From assembly GCF_022538185.1 (NCBI RefSeq), contig NZ_JAKYXC010000009.1, forward strand, positions 214,901 to 278,900: a stretch of DNA of 64,000 bases, given 5' to 3'. Of the stretch, positions 20,755 through 29,790 are shown in pieces. The position numbers and the translations under genes are program-made. The notes under the pieces are model-generated. The model was not told where the DNA came from. It made no database searches and saw only the letters and a program-made list of their open reading frames with translations. Positions within the stretch are counted from its first letter, which is position 1. Each line of letters opens with the position of its first letter. This DNA comes from Microbacterium sp. CFH 31415. GTDB taxonomy: Bacteria > Actinomycetota > Actinomycetes > Actinomycetales > Microbacteriaceae.

Positions 20755-22470
20755 TTATCGCGGGGTGGCGGATGCCTCGGCCCACGACGGGTCGGCCGCG
20801 TGCACCTTCGCGATCGCACGCTCGACCTCTGCCGCCGTGTGCGCGGCATCCCACCCGAGCACCGGCGCGACGACCGCAGCGATCTCGCCGACGGCGTCCT
20901 CGGTCGCGCCGCCCACGAAGGCGATGCTCGTGCGCCGCATGAGCAGGTCGTCGAGGTGCACGGCGTCCTCCGTCAGCGCGAGGTGCCGCAGCTCGGCGCT
21001 GCTGTAGCCGGGGGTGTGCACCAGCGCGGTGTCGTCCGCGTCGTCGATGATCGCCGCGACGAGGTCGGCCGCCACCGTGCCGTAACGGTCGAGCAGCGTG
21101 GCGACGCGCGCGGCGGGCAGCCCGTCAGCATGCCCGGCGATCCACTGCTGCCGGGCACGCTCGGTGGTCGGGAAGCCGCTGCCACCGCCGATGGCGACGC
21201 CCTTGGTCGACCGCCGGCGCGGACGCGCCAGCAGCTCGAGAGCGCGGTCGGCGAGGTGCTCGGCCGACGCACGGAACGTGGTCCACTTGCCGCCGACCAG
21301 GCTCAGCACCGTGGCATCCCCTCCCACGAGCGGAGCAGCCTCGACGCGGTAGTCGCGCGACACGAATCCGGGCGCGAGGTCGCCGTGGCCGGGCAGGGGA
21401 CGCACGCCCGAGAAGCGGTAGACGATCTGCGAGCGGTTCACCGCGATCGCGGGGAGCACCTGCCCGATGAGGTCGATGAAGTAGTCGACCTCGTCCTCGG
21501 TGCACACGATCGGCTCGCCCATCTGGTGCTCGAGGTCGGTGGTGCCGACGAGCACGCGACCCTTGAGCGGGTAGATCAGCACGATGCGGCCGTCGGCGTT
21601 CTCGAAGAACAGCTCGCGCCCGCCGGTCGCCGCGAGCAGCTCAGGGTTGTCGAGCACGATGTGCGAGCCCTTGGTTCCGCCCATGTAGTTCGTGGGATCG
21701 CCGAGGGCGAGGTTCGTGAGGTCGGTCCACGGGCCGGACGCGTTGATGACGACGGATGCCGCGAACGGCTGCTCCTCACCCGACACCATGTCGCGCAGCA
21801 CGACGCGGCCGTCCTGGACACCGACTGCGGCCGTGTAGTTCGCGGCGCGCGCCTGGTCGCCGCCCGCCCGGCGGCCGTCACGGAGCACGTCGATCGCGAG
21901 CCGCTCGGGGTCATGGAGCGAGGCGTCCCAGTAGGTCGCGGTGTACTTCACGTCGGGGTTCAGCGCCGGCAGCTCCTGCAGCGAGCGCTTGCGGCCGCGG
22001 AACGCGTGGCGCGGCACCCGGCCGCCGCCGCGCGAGAACGAGTCGTAGATCACGAGCCCGATCTTGATGAGCGCGGCGCCGCGCTCGGTGTGCTTGCCTC
22101 CGCCGTGACGCAGGAACCGCAGCGGCGCGCTGAGCACGCCCGAGAACGTCGAGAAGATCGGGATCGTGGTCTGCAGCGGGCGCACGTAGTGCGGGGCGAT
22201 CCGCAGCAGCGCGTTGCGCTCGGTGACGGCCTCGTGGACGAGGCGGAACTCGCCGTTCTCGAGGTAGCGGATGCCGCCGTGGATCATGTGGGACGAGGCC
22301 GCCGACGCCCCGCTGATGAAGTCGTCGCGCTCGACGAGGGCGACGTCGACGCCCTGCATCGCGAGGTCGCGGAAGGTGGCGAGCCCGTTGATGCCCCCGC
22401 CGACGATCAGGACGTCGGCGTAGGGCCGTTCGGCCAGTGCGTCGAATCCTGGTGCGGTGCGTGAGCCCAT
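20755..22470 (-). CDS. glpD: Aerobic glycerol-3-phosphate dehydrogenase
   Basis: FAD-dependent, membrane-associated dehydrogenase of 571 residues that oxidises glycerol-3-phosphate to dihydroxyacetone phosphate and passes electrons to quinone. The dinucleotide-binding GGGINGL is at residues 24-30, followed by the family motif [13 protein letters not shown]. The C-terminal DAO_C helical domain (from about residue 420) includes [12 protein letters not shown]. The ATG at 22470 gives the normal N-terminus, with GGGGGA upstream. Paired with glpK it forms the glycerol route, and a SorC-type regulator is transcribed divergently. Confidence 0.94.
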   Translation of the reverse strand: MGSRTAPGFDALAERPYADVLIVGGGINGLATFRDLAMQGVDVALVERDDFISGASAASSHMIHGGIRYLENGEFRLVHEAVTERNALLRIAPHYVRPLQTTIPIFSTFSGVLSAPLRFLRHGGGKHTERGAALIKIGLVIYDSFSRGGGRVPRHAFRGRKRSLQELPALNPDVKYTATYWDASLHDPERLAIDVLRDGRRAGGDQARAANYTAAVGVQDGRVVLRDMVSGEEQPFAASVVINASGPWTDLTNLALGDPTNYMGGTKGSHIVLDNPELLAATGGRELFFENADGRIVLIYPLKGRVLVGTTDLEHQMGEPIVCTEDEVDYFIDLIGQVLPAIAVNRSQIVYRFSGVRPLPGHGDLAPGFVSRDYRVEAAPLVGGDATVLSLVGGKWTTFRASAEHLADRALELLARPRRRSTKGVAIGGGSGFPTTERARQQWIAGHADGLPAARVATLLDRYGTVAADLVAAIIDDADDTALVHTPGYSSAELRHLALTEDAVHLDDLLMRRTSIAFVGGATEDAVGEIAAVVAPVLGWDAAHTAAEVERAIAKVHAADPSWAEASATPR

Positions 22471-22540
22471 CGTCGTCCCCCGTCGTGTTCGTCCGGCTGT
22501 CCATCCATGATGGCATCGCTGGACGTCCTTGCAGACCGTA

Positions 22541-22554
22541 TGCACATACGTGCA
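22541..22554. promoter_or_regulatory. Candidate operator between glpD and SorC-type regulator
   Basis: TGCACATACGTGCA is a near-perfect 14-bp palindrome (one pair of positions does not match) in the 95-nt divergent gap. It sits 11 nt before the regulator start, so binding would also affect the regulator's own promoter. A role as the regulator's operator is inferred from position. Confidence 0.5.
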
Positions 22555-22565
22555 ACGATGGAGGC

Positions 22566-23525
22566 GTGGAAGAGATCCTCGACGCCCGCACCGTTCAGCG
22601 GGCACTGACCGCCGCGCACCTCTACTACGTGCAGGACCGCACGATGGAGGCGATCGCGCGCGAACTGGGCACGTCGCGATCGACGGTCTCGCGGCTGCTC
22701 ACGCAGGCGCGCGCCACCGGCATCGTCGACATCCGCATCCGCTCCCCGTTCGCGGCGCCTCAGCTGCTCGAGGAGCACCTCGCCGAGCGCTTCGGCGTGG
22801 CCGCCCACGTCGTTCCCGTCCCCGACGACGCGAACGAGGTGGAGCGCCTCGAACGCGTCTCGGTCGCCGCGGCCCACCTGCTGGGAGACCTCATCGGCGA
22901 GGGTATGACGATCGGCGTCGCCTGGGGGTCGACGACGGCAGCGATCAGCCGGCGGCTCGCGCCGAAACCGGCGCACGGCACGACGTTCGTGCAGCTGAAC
23001 GGGTCGGGCAACACGCACACGACGGGCCTCCTCTATGCGAGCGAGATCCTGAGCCGGTTCGCCGCCGCCTACGGCGGCAGTGCGCAGCAGTTCCCGGTAC
23101 CCGCGTTCTTCGACGACCCGCGCACGAAGAGCGCGATGTGGCGGGAGCGCAGCACGCGGCGCATTCTCGCGATGCAGGCGGCCATGGACCTCGTCGTGTT
23201 CAGCACCGGCTCCGCCGACTCGCGTGTGCCCAGCCACGTCTACTCGGGCGGCTACCTCGAGGCGCAGGAGCTCGCGTCGCTCGAGGCCGAAGGCGTCGTC
23301 GGCGACGTGGCGACGGTCTTCTTCCGCGCTGACGGATCCAGCGACGGCATCCCGCTCAACGAACGCGCCACCGGACCCCGGTTCGACGTCCTGCGTGCGG
23401 TGCCGCGACGACTCTGCGTCGTGTCGGGGGTGTCGAAGCTCGTGAGCCTGCGGGGCGCCCTCGCCGCCGGCCTTGCGACCGAGCTCGTCGTCGACGAGGC
23501 GGTCGCACGCGCTCTCACCGAGTGA
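22566..23525 (+). CDS. SorC/DeoR-like sugar-responsive transcriptional regulator
   Basis: Regulator of 319 residues. The N-terminal HTH is MEAIARELGTSRSTVSRLLTQAR (about residues 26-50). The rest is a SorC-type effector domain with IGVAWGSTTAAIS and the phosphosugar-site-like NGSGNTHTTGLL. Effectors in this family are phosphorylated sugars or polyols. Being divergent from glpD, it may respond to glycerol-3-phosphate or a related metabolite and control glpD-glpK. That target is inferred from position only. The GTG at 22566 follows GGAGGC closely, and an AACGAT box ends 6 nt before it, so the message may be leaderless. Confidence 0.85.
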   Translation: MEEILDARTVQRALTAAHLYYVQDRTMEAIARELGTSRSTVSRLLTQARATGIVDIRIRSPFAAPQLLEEHLAERFGVAAHVVPVPDDANEVERLERVSVAAAHLLGDLIGEGMTIGVAWGSTTAAISRRLAPKPAHGTTFVQLNGSGNTHTTGLLYASEILSRFAAAYGGSAQQFPVPAFFDDPRTKSAMWRERSTRRILAMQAAMDLVVFSTGSADSRVPSHVYSGGYLEAQELASLEAEGVVGDVATVFFRADGSSDGIPLNERATGPRFDVLRAVPRRLCVVSGVSKLVSLRGALAAGLATELVVDEAVARALTE

Positions 23526-23601
23526 CCCGCGTGACGGAGCGTTTCATGCGAACACATGGAATGAACTCGCGTCGGGGACGTTGAGTAGACTTGAGAGCAT
23601 C

Positions 23602-23762
23602 AACGTGCTCCGGGGTCGGTGAGAATCCGAACCGGCGGTGACAGTCCGCGAGCCGCGGCATCAGCATCCGAATGGGTGCCGCCACGGCTGATCCGGTGGA
23701 AATCCGGAACCGACGGTGATGCGACAGGTATCTGTCGCTAGTCCGGATGGGAGGCAGCACGG
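23602..23762 (+). ncRNA. FMN riboswitch (RFN element)
   Basis: The 5' conserved core GGGGTCGGTGAGAATCCGA followed by ACCGGCGGTGACAGTCCGCGAGCC, the later GGTGGAAATCCGGAACCGACGGTGA part and the closing GTCCGGATGGGAGGCAGCACG all match the RFN consensus in order. It lies 65 nt upstream of ribD. FMN binding is expected to reduce expression of the rib operon. TAGACT at 23586-23591 is a likely -10 element just ahead. Whether control is by termination or by blocking translation is not clear, as no U-tract terminator is seen. Confidence 0.95.
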
Positions 23763-23827
23763 GCGACGCCATGCGCGTCGCCGGTCTCCCGTGCCCCGGA
23801 TCACCGCGACCGACACGGAGGACACGA

Positions 23828-24853
23828 ATGACGGCGACACCGGCTGAGCACGACGCGATGCGTCGGGCGCTCGACCTCGCCCGTCGCGGACCGCGCGGGA
23901 TCAACCCGCAGGTCGGCGCCGTGATCCTCTCCCGCGCCGGTGAGATCCTCGCCGAAGGCTGGCACCGCGGAGCCGGCACTCCGCACGCCGAGGTCGACGC
24001 GCTCTCGCGCCTCTCCCCCGGCGACGCCGCCGGGGCGACCGCGATCGTCACGCTCGAGCCCTGCAACCACACCGGCCGCACCGGCCCCTGCGCCGAGGCG
24101 CTGATCGCTGCGGGCGTCGCCCGCGTGGTCTACGCCATCGACGACCCCAACGACGTCTCCTCCGGCGGCGCGCGGCGCCTGCGCGACGCCGGCCTCGTGG
24201 TCGAGTCGGGAGTGCTCGCCGACGACGCGCACGCGCTGCTCGACTCATGGCTCACGGTCCAGCACCTCGGTCGTCCGCACGTCACGGTCAAGTGGGCGCA
24301 GAGCCTCGACGGCCGCGCTGCGGCGGCAGACGGCACGAGCAAGTGGATCACCGGACCCGCTGCGCGCGCGGATGTCCACCGGCGTCGCTCGGCAGCCGAC
24401 GCCATCGTCGTCGGCACGGGCACGCTCCTCGCCGACGATCCTGCCCTCACCGCGCGCGACGTCGACGGCTCCCTGCTCGCGCATCAGCCCATGCCGGTCG
24501 TGCTCGGCGAGCGCTCCGTGCCCGAGGGTGCGGCCGTGCGACAGCATCCGCTCCCCTTCGTGCAGTACCCGGGAGACCTCGTCGCCGCACTCGACGACCT
24601 GCGCACGCGCGGCGTGCACCGCGTCTTCGTCGAGGGCGGCCCCGCCATCGCGGCCTCGTTCGTGCGCGCCGGCTTCGCCGACGAGTTCCTCGTCTACATC
24701 GCGCCCGCGCTGATCGGCGGCGACATGCTCGCCCTGCGCGACGTCGGCGTCACGACCATCGGCGAAGCGCGCCGCCTCACCGTGCGCGACGTCGAGAAGC
24801 TCGGCGACGATCTGCTGGTCGTCGCCGCCCCTGCCACAGAAGGAGTCAGCTGA
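23828..24853 (+). CDS. ribD: Bifunctional riboflavin deaminase/reductase
   Basis: Pyrimidine deaminase and reductase of 341 residues, steps two and three of riboflavin synthesis. The N-terminal zinc deaminase domain has H53-A-E55 and C79/C88 (CNHTGRTGPC). The C-terminal reductase domain begins HVTVKWAQSLDG, with SKWITG and VFVEGGPAIAASF. The ATG at 23828 has GGAGG 6 nt upstream and lies after the riboswitch. It is the first gene of ribD-ribE-ribBA-ribH, overlapping ribE by a TGATG-type junction. Confidence 0.95.
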   Translation: MTATPAEHDAMRRALDLARRGPRGINPQVGAVILSRAGEILAEGWHRGAGTPHAEVDALSRLSPGDAAGATAIVTLEPCNHTGRTGPCAEALIAAGVARVVYAIDDPNDVSSGGARRLRDAGLVVESGVLADDAHALLDSWLTVQHLGRPHVTVKWAQSLDGRAAAADGTSKWITGPAARADVHRRRSAADAIVVGTGTLLADDPALTARDVDGSLLAHQPMPVVLGERSVPEGAAVRQHPLPFVQYPGDLVAALDDLRTRGVHRVFVEGGPAIAASFVRAGFADEFLVYIAPALIGGDMLALRDVGVTTIGEARRLTVRDVEKLGDDLLVVAAPATEGVS

Positions 24854-25539
24854 TGTTCACCGGAATCGTCGAGGAGATCGGCGAGGTCACCGCGGTGGAG
24901 GCCTCCGGCGACGGGGTGCGTCTCACGGTCCGCGCGCCGAAGGCGGTGTCGGATGCCGCGCACGGCGACTCCATCTCGGTCAGCGGCGTGTGCCTCACCG
25001 TCGTCGGCCAGGGACCCGACTGGTTCACCGCTGACGTCATGCGCCAGACCCTCGACATGTCGACGCTGCTCGCGGTCGAGGCCGGGCACCCCGTCAACCT
25101 CGAGCGTGCGACGGTCGCGCACGGCCGCCTCGGCGGCCACATCGTGCAGGGCCATATCGACGGCACCGGCGAGGTGCTCGAGGTGCGTCCCGGTGCGCAG
25201 TGGCGTGTCCTGCGCATCGCGCTCCCCGCCGACCTCGCCCCGCTGGTCGTCGACAAGGGCTCGATCGCCGTGGACGGCGTCTCGCTGACCGTGAGCGCGG
25301 CCAGCCCGGCGGCGCCGGCCGGCGGCGTCCACTGGTTCGAGGTCTCGCTCATCCCCGAGACGCTCGAGGCGACGACGCTCGGCCGCCGGGTCGCCGGTGA
25401 CCGCGTCAACCTCGAGACCGACATCCTCGCCCGCCACGTGCAGCGCCTCCATGCGTTCGCCTCCGCGGCTTCGGCCGCTCCCGCCACCCCCGAGTACCCG
25501 GCGGCCACCGCCCCACCCACGGAAGGAGGCTCGAAGTGA
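24853..25539 (+). CDS. ribE: Riboflavin synthase alpha chain
   Basis: Enzyme of 228 residues that dismutates two 6,7-dimethyl-8-ribityllumazine molecules into riboflavin. It has the family start MFTGIVEEIGEV and two lumazine-binding barrels. The first contains ISVSGVCLTV and GHIVQGHIDGTG; the second contains IAVDGVSLTV and EVSLIPETLEATTL. The last 25 residues are an Ala/Pro-rich tail beyond the usual length. It overlaps ribD upstream and ribBA downstream by four bases each, indicating tight coupling. Confidence 0.95.
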   Translation: MFTGIVEEIGEVTAVEASGDGVRLTVRAPKAVSDAAHGDSISVSGVCLTVVGQGPDWFTADVMRQTLDMSTLLAVEAGHPVNLERATVAHGRLGGHIVQGHIDGTGEVLEVRPGAQWRVLRIALPADLAPLVVDKGSIAVDGVSLTVSAASPAAPAGGVHWFEVSLIPETLEATTLGRRVAGDRVNLETDILARHVQRLHAFASAASAAPATPEYPAATAPPTEGGSK

Positions 25540-26816
25540 GCCTTTCCACCATCCCCGAGGCGCTGGACGCGATCCGCGCCGGCAAGCCCGTCATCGTCGC
25601 CGACGACGAGAACCGCGAGAACGAGGGCGACGTCGTCCTCTCCGCCGAGCTCGCGACGCCCGAGTGGCTGGCGTGGACCGTGCGCTGGTCCAGCGGCTTC
25701 ATCTGCGCGCCGATGCCGGCCGATTGGGCGGACCGACTGGACCTGCCGCCGATGGTGGAGGTCAACCAGGACGCCCGCTCGACGGCCTACACGGTGAGCG
25801 TCGATGCCGCCGATCGCGTGTCGACCGGCATCAGCGCCTCCGACCGGGCCCACACGCTGAACGTTCTCGCGAACCCGGAGTCGGGCCCGACAAGCGTCAT
25901 CCGCCCCGGTCACATCCTGCCGCTGCGCGCGGTGGACGGCGGCGTGCGCGAGCGCGGCGGTCACACCGAGGCGGCTGTCGAGCTCATGCGCCTCGCCGGG
26001 GTGCAGCCGGTGGGCGCGATCGCCGAGGTCGTGGCGGAGGACGGCTCGATGATGCGGCTGCCCGGGCTTCAGGAGCTCGGCGCGCGTGACGGCGTGCCCG
26101 TCATCACGATCGAGCAGCTCATCGCCTACCTGGACGAGCATGAGCCGCTCGACCCCGCCTCCCAGGCGCACGCCGCCCACAAGCGGCGCGTGAGCCTGCG
26201 CGCCGAGGCCCTCGTGCCGACCTCGCACGGCGAGTTCCGGTTCCTCGCATACAAGGATCGGGTCACCGGCACGGACCATCTCGCCGTCGTGTCGGGCGAG
26301 CTGAGCGAGGCACCGCTCGTGCGCGTGCACTCGGAGTGCCTGACGGGTGAGGCGTTCGGATCGCTCAAGTGCGAGTGCGGCCCCCAGCTCGACGCCGCGC
26401 TCGACGCCATCGAGCAGGACGGCGGCGTGGTCGTCTACATGCGCGGCCACGAAGGACGCGGCATCGGCCTCATCAACAAGCTGCGCGCGTACTCGCTGCA
26501 GGAGCGCGGCCTCGACACCGTCGACGCGAACCTCGCGCTCGGCCTGCCCGCCGACGCGCGCGACTACGCGGCCGCCGCCGGGATCCTCGCCGACCTCGGG
26601 GTCGACAAGGTGCGCCTCCTCACCAACAACGCCGACAAGGTGAAGCAGCTGCGCGAGTTCGGACTCGACATCGTCGAGCAGGTGCCGCTGCTCGTGGGCG
26701 TCGGACCGAACAACCACCAGTACCTCGAGACCAAGCGCGACCGGATGGGCCACCTCATCGACGAGGGCGACCTCGCCGACGCGCTGGCGCAGATGCACGA
26801 AGGAGCAGAGCGGTGA
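25536..26816 (+). CDS. ribBA: Bifunctional DHBP synthase / GTP cyclohydrolase II
   Basis: Fusion of 426 residues supplying both precursors of riboflavin. The N-terminal half (about 1-205) is 3,4-dihydroxy-2-butanone-4-phosphate synthase, with DDENRENEGDV near the start and RPGHILPL, RGGHTEAAVELMRLAG in the middle. The C-terminal half is GTP cyclohydrolase II, with the zinc ligands in ECLTGEAFGSLKCECG, the HEGRGIGL motif and RLLTNNADK. The GTG start at 25536 overlaps the ribE stop. Full length for an actinobacterial RibBA. Confidence 0.96.
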   Translation: MSLSTIPEALDAIRAGKPVIVADDENRENEGDVVLSAELATPEWLAWTVRWSSGFICAPMPADWADRLDLPPMVEVNQDARSTAYTVSVDAADRVSTGISASDRAHTLNVLANPESGPTSVIRPGHILPLRAVDGGVRERGGHTEAAVELMRLAGVQPVGAIAEVVAEDGSMMRLPGLQELGARDGVPVITIEQLIAYLDEHEPLDPASQAHAAHKRRVSLRAEALVPTSHGEFRFLAYKDRVTGTDHLAVVSGELSEAPLVRVHSECLTGEAFGSLKCECGPQLDAALDAIEQDGGVVVYMRGHEGRGIGLINKLRAYSLQERGLDTVDANLALGLPADARDYAAAAGILADLGVDKVRLLTNNADKVKQLREFGLDIVEQVPLLVGVGPNNHQYLETKRDRMGHLIDEGDLADALAQMHEGAER

Positions 26817-27292
26817 GCGGCAAGGGCGCTCCCCAGGCTGTCGAGACCGTCGACGCCTCCGGTCTCGACGTCGTCGTGATCGCCGGCATGTGGCACGACG
26901 TGATCACCGACGGCCTCATCGCCGGCGCGAAGCGTGCTCTCGATTCCGCCGGGGCGACGTGGCGCCTGGTGCGCGTCCCCGGATCGTTCGAGCTGCCCGT
27001 CGCCGCGAAGACCGCGCTCGAGGCGGGGGCCGACGCGGTCGTCGCGCTCGGCGTGATCATCCGCGGCGGCACACCCCACTTCGAGTTCGTGTCCTCGGCG
27101 GCGACCGACGGCCTGACCCGCGTCGCGCTCGACACCGGCAAGCCGGTCGGCTTCGGCGTGCTCACGCTCGACGACGAGGCCCAGGGCATCGCGCGCGCCG
27201 GCTTCGCCGACTCCGAGGAGGACAAGGGCAGGGAAGCAGCGGATGCGGCGATCCGCACGGCTCTGGTGCTCCGCGAGCTGCGCGCCGGCTGA
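26813..27292 (+). CDS. ribH: 6,7-dimethyl-8-ribityllumazine synthase
   Basis: Lumazine synthase of 159 residues, last-but-one step of riboflavin synthesis. Conserved segments are the nucleotide-facing PGSFELPVAAK, ALGVIIRGGTPHFEFV with the active-site His, and PVGFGVLTLDDEAQ. It probably assembles into pentamers or a 60-mer capsid. The GTG at 26813 overlaps the ribBA stop (GTGA) with AGGAG a few bases upstream. It ends the rib operon. Confidence 0.95.
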   Translation: MSGKGAPQAVETVDASGLDVVVIAGMWHDVITDGLIAGAKRALDSAGATWRLVRVPGSFELPVAAKTALEAGADAVVALGVIIRGGTPHFEFVSSAATDGLTRVALDTGKPVGFGVLTLDDEAQGIARAGFADSEEDKGREAADAAIRTALVLRELRAG

Positions 27293-27409
27293 CCGGCCCG
27301 GTCACCTGCGACCACCGTCGCCCATCGATCTGCGCGATGCCGAACCGGTGAGCCCCGGTGAGGCGCGCCTTGCTGGCGGTCGGGGCGCGACGGGCATACC
27401 GTGACGTCC

Positions 27410-27763
27410 ATGGAGTTCCTTCGCCACCTCGTCCTGCTGTTCCACCTCGTCGGGTTCGCGATCCTCTTCGGAGCGTGGGTCGTCGAACTCGTCAACGGGC
27501 ACCGCGGCATCACGCGCCTGATGCACTGGGGCCTTGCGATCGCCGGCGTCGCCGGGCTCATCCTGGCCGCGCCATGGGGCATCGACTACGACCTGAACTA
27601 CACCAAGATCGGTGTGAAGCTCGTGATCCTGCTGATCATCGGCGCCCTGCTCGGCATCGGTGCCGGCCGCCAGCGCAAGACCGGCTCGGTACCGCCGGCC
27701 ATCTTCTGGTCGATCGGCCTGCTCACGCTCGCCAACGCCGCGGTCGCCGTGCTCTGGCGCTGA
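27410..27763 (+). CDS. Small four-helix membrane protein, function unknown
   Basis: Protein of 117 residues with about four hydrophobic helices: residues 4-24 (HLVLLFHLVGFAILFGAW), 40-55, 66-85 and the C-terminal stretch. A short loop LNYTKIGVKL precedes helix 3. I do not recognise a named family with certainty; Fe-S protein or membrane proteins of this size are common in Microbacteriaceae. TACCGT at 27397-27402 ends 7 nt before this ATG, which supports it over the in-frame GTG at 27401. A strong palindrome follows 21 nt after the stop. Confidence 0.7.
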   Translation: MEFLRHLVLLFHLVGFAILFGAWVVELVNGHRGITRLMHWGLAIAGVAGLILAAPWGIDYDLNYTKIGVKLVILLIIGALLGIGAGRQRKTGSVPPAIFWSIGLLTLANAAVAVLWR

Positions 27764-27784
27764 GCCGGAAGCAGACAACCCATC

Positions 27785-27819
27785 GATCGGATGCCGCGGC
27801 CCGGCCGCGGCATCCGATC
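27785..27819. terminator. Terminator-like palindrome
   Basis: Perfect inverted repeat, 17-bp arms (GATCGGATGCCGCGGCC) around a single C. It contains the recurrent GGATGCCGC motif in both orientations. There is no T-run, so it is a factor-independent terminator only by stem strength. Confidence 0.65.
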
Positions 27820-28007
27820 GCTGTCTTCCGGCGGCAGCCGCCGCCTCGTACCGCTGCACGCGGGTTAGGGTTGTTCTTCGGAGTCGGGTGATCAGTCCCG
27901 GCTCCCGGTGACCCAGTGCAGAGCCGCCTGATGCGTCACCCTGCGTCGAGCGCCTGCCCACCACTCGTCCCACGAGGATGCTCCGCTTCGCGCTCCACAG
28001 GTATTGA

Positions 28008-29465
28008 ATGTCTTCCCCCACTGCATCCGCACCCTCCCCCACGACCACCCCCGCGAATCCCCGTTCGAGGGTCATCACCGCAAGCCTGGTCGGCACGACG
28101 ATCGAGTTCTACGACTTCTACGTCTACGCGACCGCCGCCGTGCTGGTCTTCCCGATCCTCTTCTTCCCCACCGGGAACGAGACCACCGCGCTGCTCGCCT
28201 CGTTCGGCGTGTTCGGTGCGGCCATGGTGGCCCGCCCCTTGGGCGCCGTCGTCTTCGGGCACTTCGGCGACAAGTTCGGCCGAAAGGCGACGCTCGTCGC
28301 CTCGCTGCTCACGATGGGCATCGCGACCTTCCTCATCGGATTCCTGCCCACGTTCAACGAGATCGGCCTCTGGGCCGCGCTCCTCCTGCTCATCCTCCGC
28401 CTCGCGCAGGGCTTCGCCCTCGGCGGCGAGTGGTCGGGAGCCGCGCTGGTAGCGACCGAGAACGCGCCGGCCGGCAAGCGCGCCTGGTACGGCACGTTCC
28501 CCCAGCTGGGCGCCCCGCTCGGCTTCATCATCGCCAACACGATCTTCCTGCTGATCAACTTCGCCCTCCCGCACCCCGAGGGCGCCGCTCAGCGCTCCGA
28601 GGCCTTTCTCGCGTGGGGGTGGCGCGTGCCGTTCCTGTTCTCCGCCGTCATGGTGATCATCGGCCTCTGGGTGCGTCTGCGCCTGGTCGAGTCCGAGACG
28701 TTCACCAAGGCTGAGGCGAAGGGCGCGATCCGCAAGTTCCCGCTGGGCGAGACCATCCGCAAGCACTGGTGGCAGCTCATCCTCGGCACGTTCATCATGC
28801 TGGCGACCTACGTGCTCTTCTACCTGATGACGAGCTTCACGCTGTCGTACGGCACGAAGGCGGCGACCGAGACGGCCCGGTCAGCCGCCGAGGCGGCCGG
28901 CACACCGTTCGACGCCGCGACGTACATTCCCGGACTCGGCTTCGGCTACACCGACTTCGTCATCATGCAGATCATCGGCGTGGTGTTCTTCGGCATCTTC
29001 ACGCTGCTGTCCGGCCCCGTCGCCGACGCGATCGGGCGCCGCAAGCTCCTGCTCTGGGTGACGGCCGCGATCGCGGTGTTCGGCCTGACGTTCAACGTCT
29101 TCCTGCTGCCGCAGCTCGATCCGATGTTCACGGGCGCGCTCGTGCAGGCGTTCCTGATCTTCGGCTTCATGCTCATGGGCGCGACCTTCGGCCCGATGGG
29201 GGCGATCCTGCCGGAGCTCTTCCCGACGAACGTCCGCTACACCGGATCGGCGATCTCGTACAACGTGTCGTCCATCCTCGGTGCCGCGCTCGCGCCGATC
29301 GTCGCCGTCGCCCTGTGGGCGGCGACTGGCGGCCAGCCGTGGCTGGTCGGCGTCTATCTCACCGGCTCCGCCGTGCTGACGATCATCGCGCTGGCGCTCT
29401 CGAAGGAGACCAAGGACGTCGATTACGACGACAACCTCGGTCTCGGCGAGACCGGCTCGCTGTAG
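28008..29465 (+). CDS. MHS-family metabolite:H+ symporter (MFS)
   Basis: Transporter of 485 residues of the metabolite:H+ symporter branch of MFS. The N-terminal signature is VGTTIEFYDFYVYA, then the loop GHFGDKFGRKATL, ALGGEWSGAALVATENAP and FGPMGAILPELFPTNVRYTG are all MHS hallmarks. About 12 hydrophobic segments are visible. Relatives carry shikimate, alpha-ketoglutarate, proline/betaine or other organic acids, and the substrate here cannot be chosen. It is a single gene with a terminator after it. The ATG at 28008 follows a weak ribosome site. Confidence 0.88.
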   Translation: MSSPTASAPSPTTTPANPRSRVITASLVGTTIEFYDFYVYATAAVLVFPILFFPTGNETTALLASFGVFGAAMVARPLGAVVFGHFGDKFGRKATLVASLLTMGIATFLIGFLPTFNEIGLWAALLLLILRLAQGFALGGEWSGAALVATENAPAGKRAWYGTFPQLGAPLGFIIANTIFLLINFALPHPEGAAQRSEAFLAWGWRVPFLFSAVMVIIGLWVRLRLVESETFTKAEAKGAIRKFPLGETIRKHWWQLILGTFIMLATYVLFYLMTSFTLSYGTKAATETARSAAEAAGTPFDAATYIPGLGFGYTDFVIMQIIGVVFFGIFTLLSGPVADAIGRRKLLLWVTAAIAVFGLTFNVFLLPQLDPMFTGALVQAFLIFGFMLMGATFGPMGAILPELFPTNVRYTGSAISYNVSSILGAALAPIVAVALWAATGGQPWLVGVYLTGSAVLTIIALALSKETKDVDYDDNLGLGETGSL

Positions 29466-29480
29466 CGCCAGTAACAGACG

Positions 29481-29519
29481 AGCGGATGCCGCGGCCCTGC
29501 GTGGGCCGCGGCATCCGCT
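29481..29519. terminator. Terminator hairpin after MHS transporter
   Basis: 17-bp perfect arms (AGCGGATGCCGCGGCCC and complement) with a 5-nt loop TGCGT, 16 nt after the stop codon. It again carries GGATGCCGC on both arms. Confidence 0.75.
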
Positions 29520-29539
29520 GTCTTCGTGTCGGTGCTCGT

Positions 29540-29612
29540 CGCTCGCGCTGCCGTTTCCTGCAAGCGCTGCCGCCGGAGCGCGCAACTTTTGCAGGAAACG
29601 GGCGCGCGAGCG
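29540..29612. repeat. Imperfect palindrome with CCGTTTCCTGCAA arms
   Basis: Arms of 24 nt at 29540-29563 and 29589-29612, with only two mismatches and a 25-nt loop. The inner 13 bp (CCGTTTCCTGCAA / TTGCAGGAAACGG) are perfect. The AT-rich arm ends stand out from the GC-rich surroundings. It may be a small extragenic element, distinct from the two families described elsewhere. Confidence 0.65.
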
Positions 29613-29790
29613 CACGGTGGAGCGCGATCCCCGTCTCTGGCGGAGACAAGGAGCACAGGACAAGGCACTGATAGCCGCGACGACCCGGTGCCGGTTCACG
29701 AGAGGCCGACGTGGGCATGCGTGCCCGGCACTCCGAGCGACGGCGTGACGACCGAACCGCAGTGCGGGAAGTGATCCCGACCGTACGACG

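Larger units (their letters stand above)
29466..29790. other. Intergenic region with two palindromes
   Basis: 325 nt between the convergent MHS gene and ABC-2 permease. It contains the terminator hairpin at 29481-29519 and a second inverted repeat at 29540-29612. In the remaining 29613-29790 I see no supported gene; short frames exist but lack family features or start signals. Confidence 0.6.

Noticed and set aside
29526..29774. Possible 82-residue protein in the MHS/ABC-2 gap
   Set aside because: It passes through the palindrome at 29540-29612, has no ribosome site or -10 box at a fitting distance, and resembles no family known to me.
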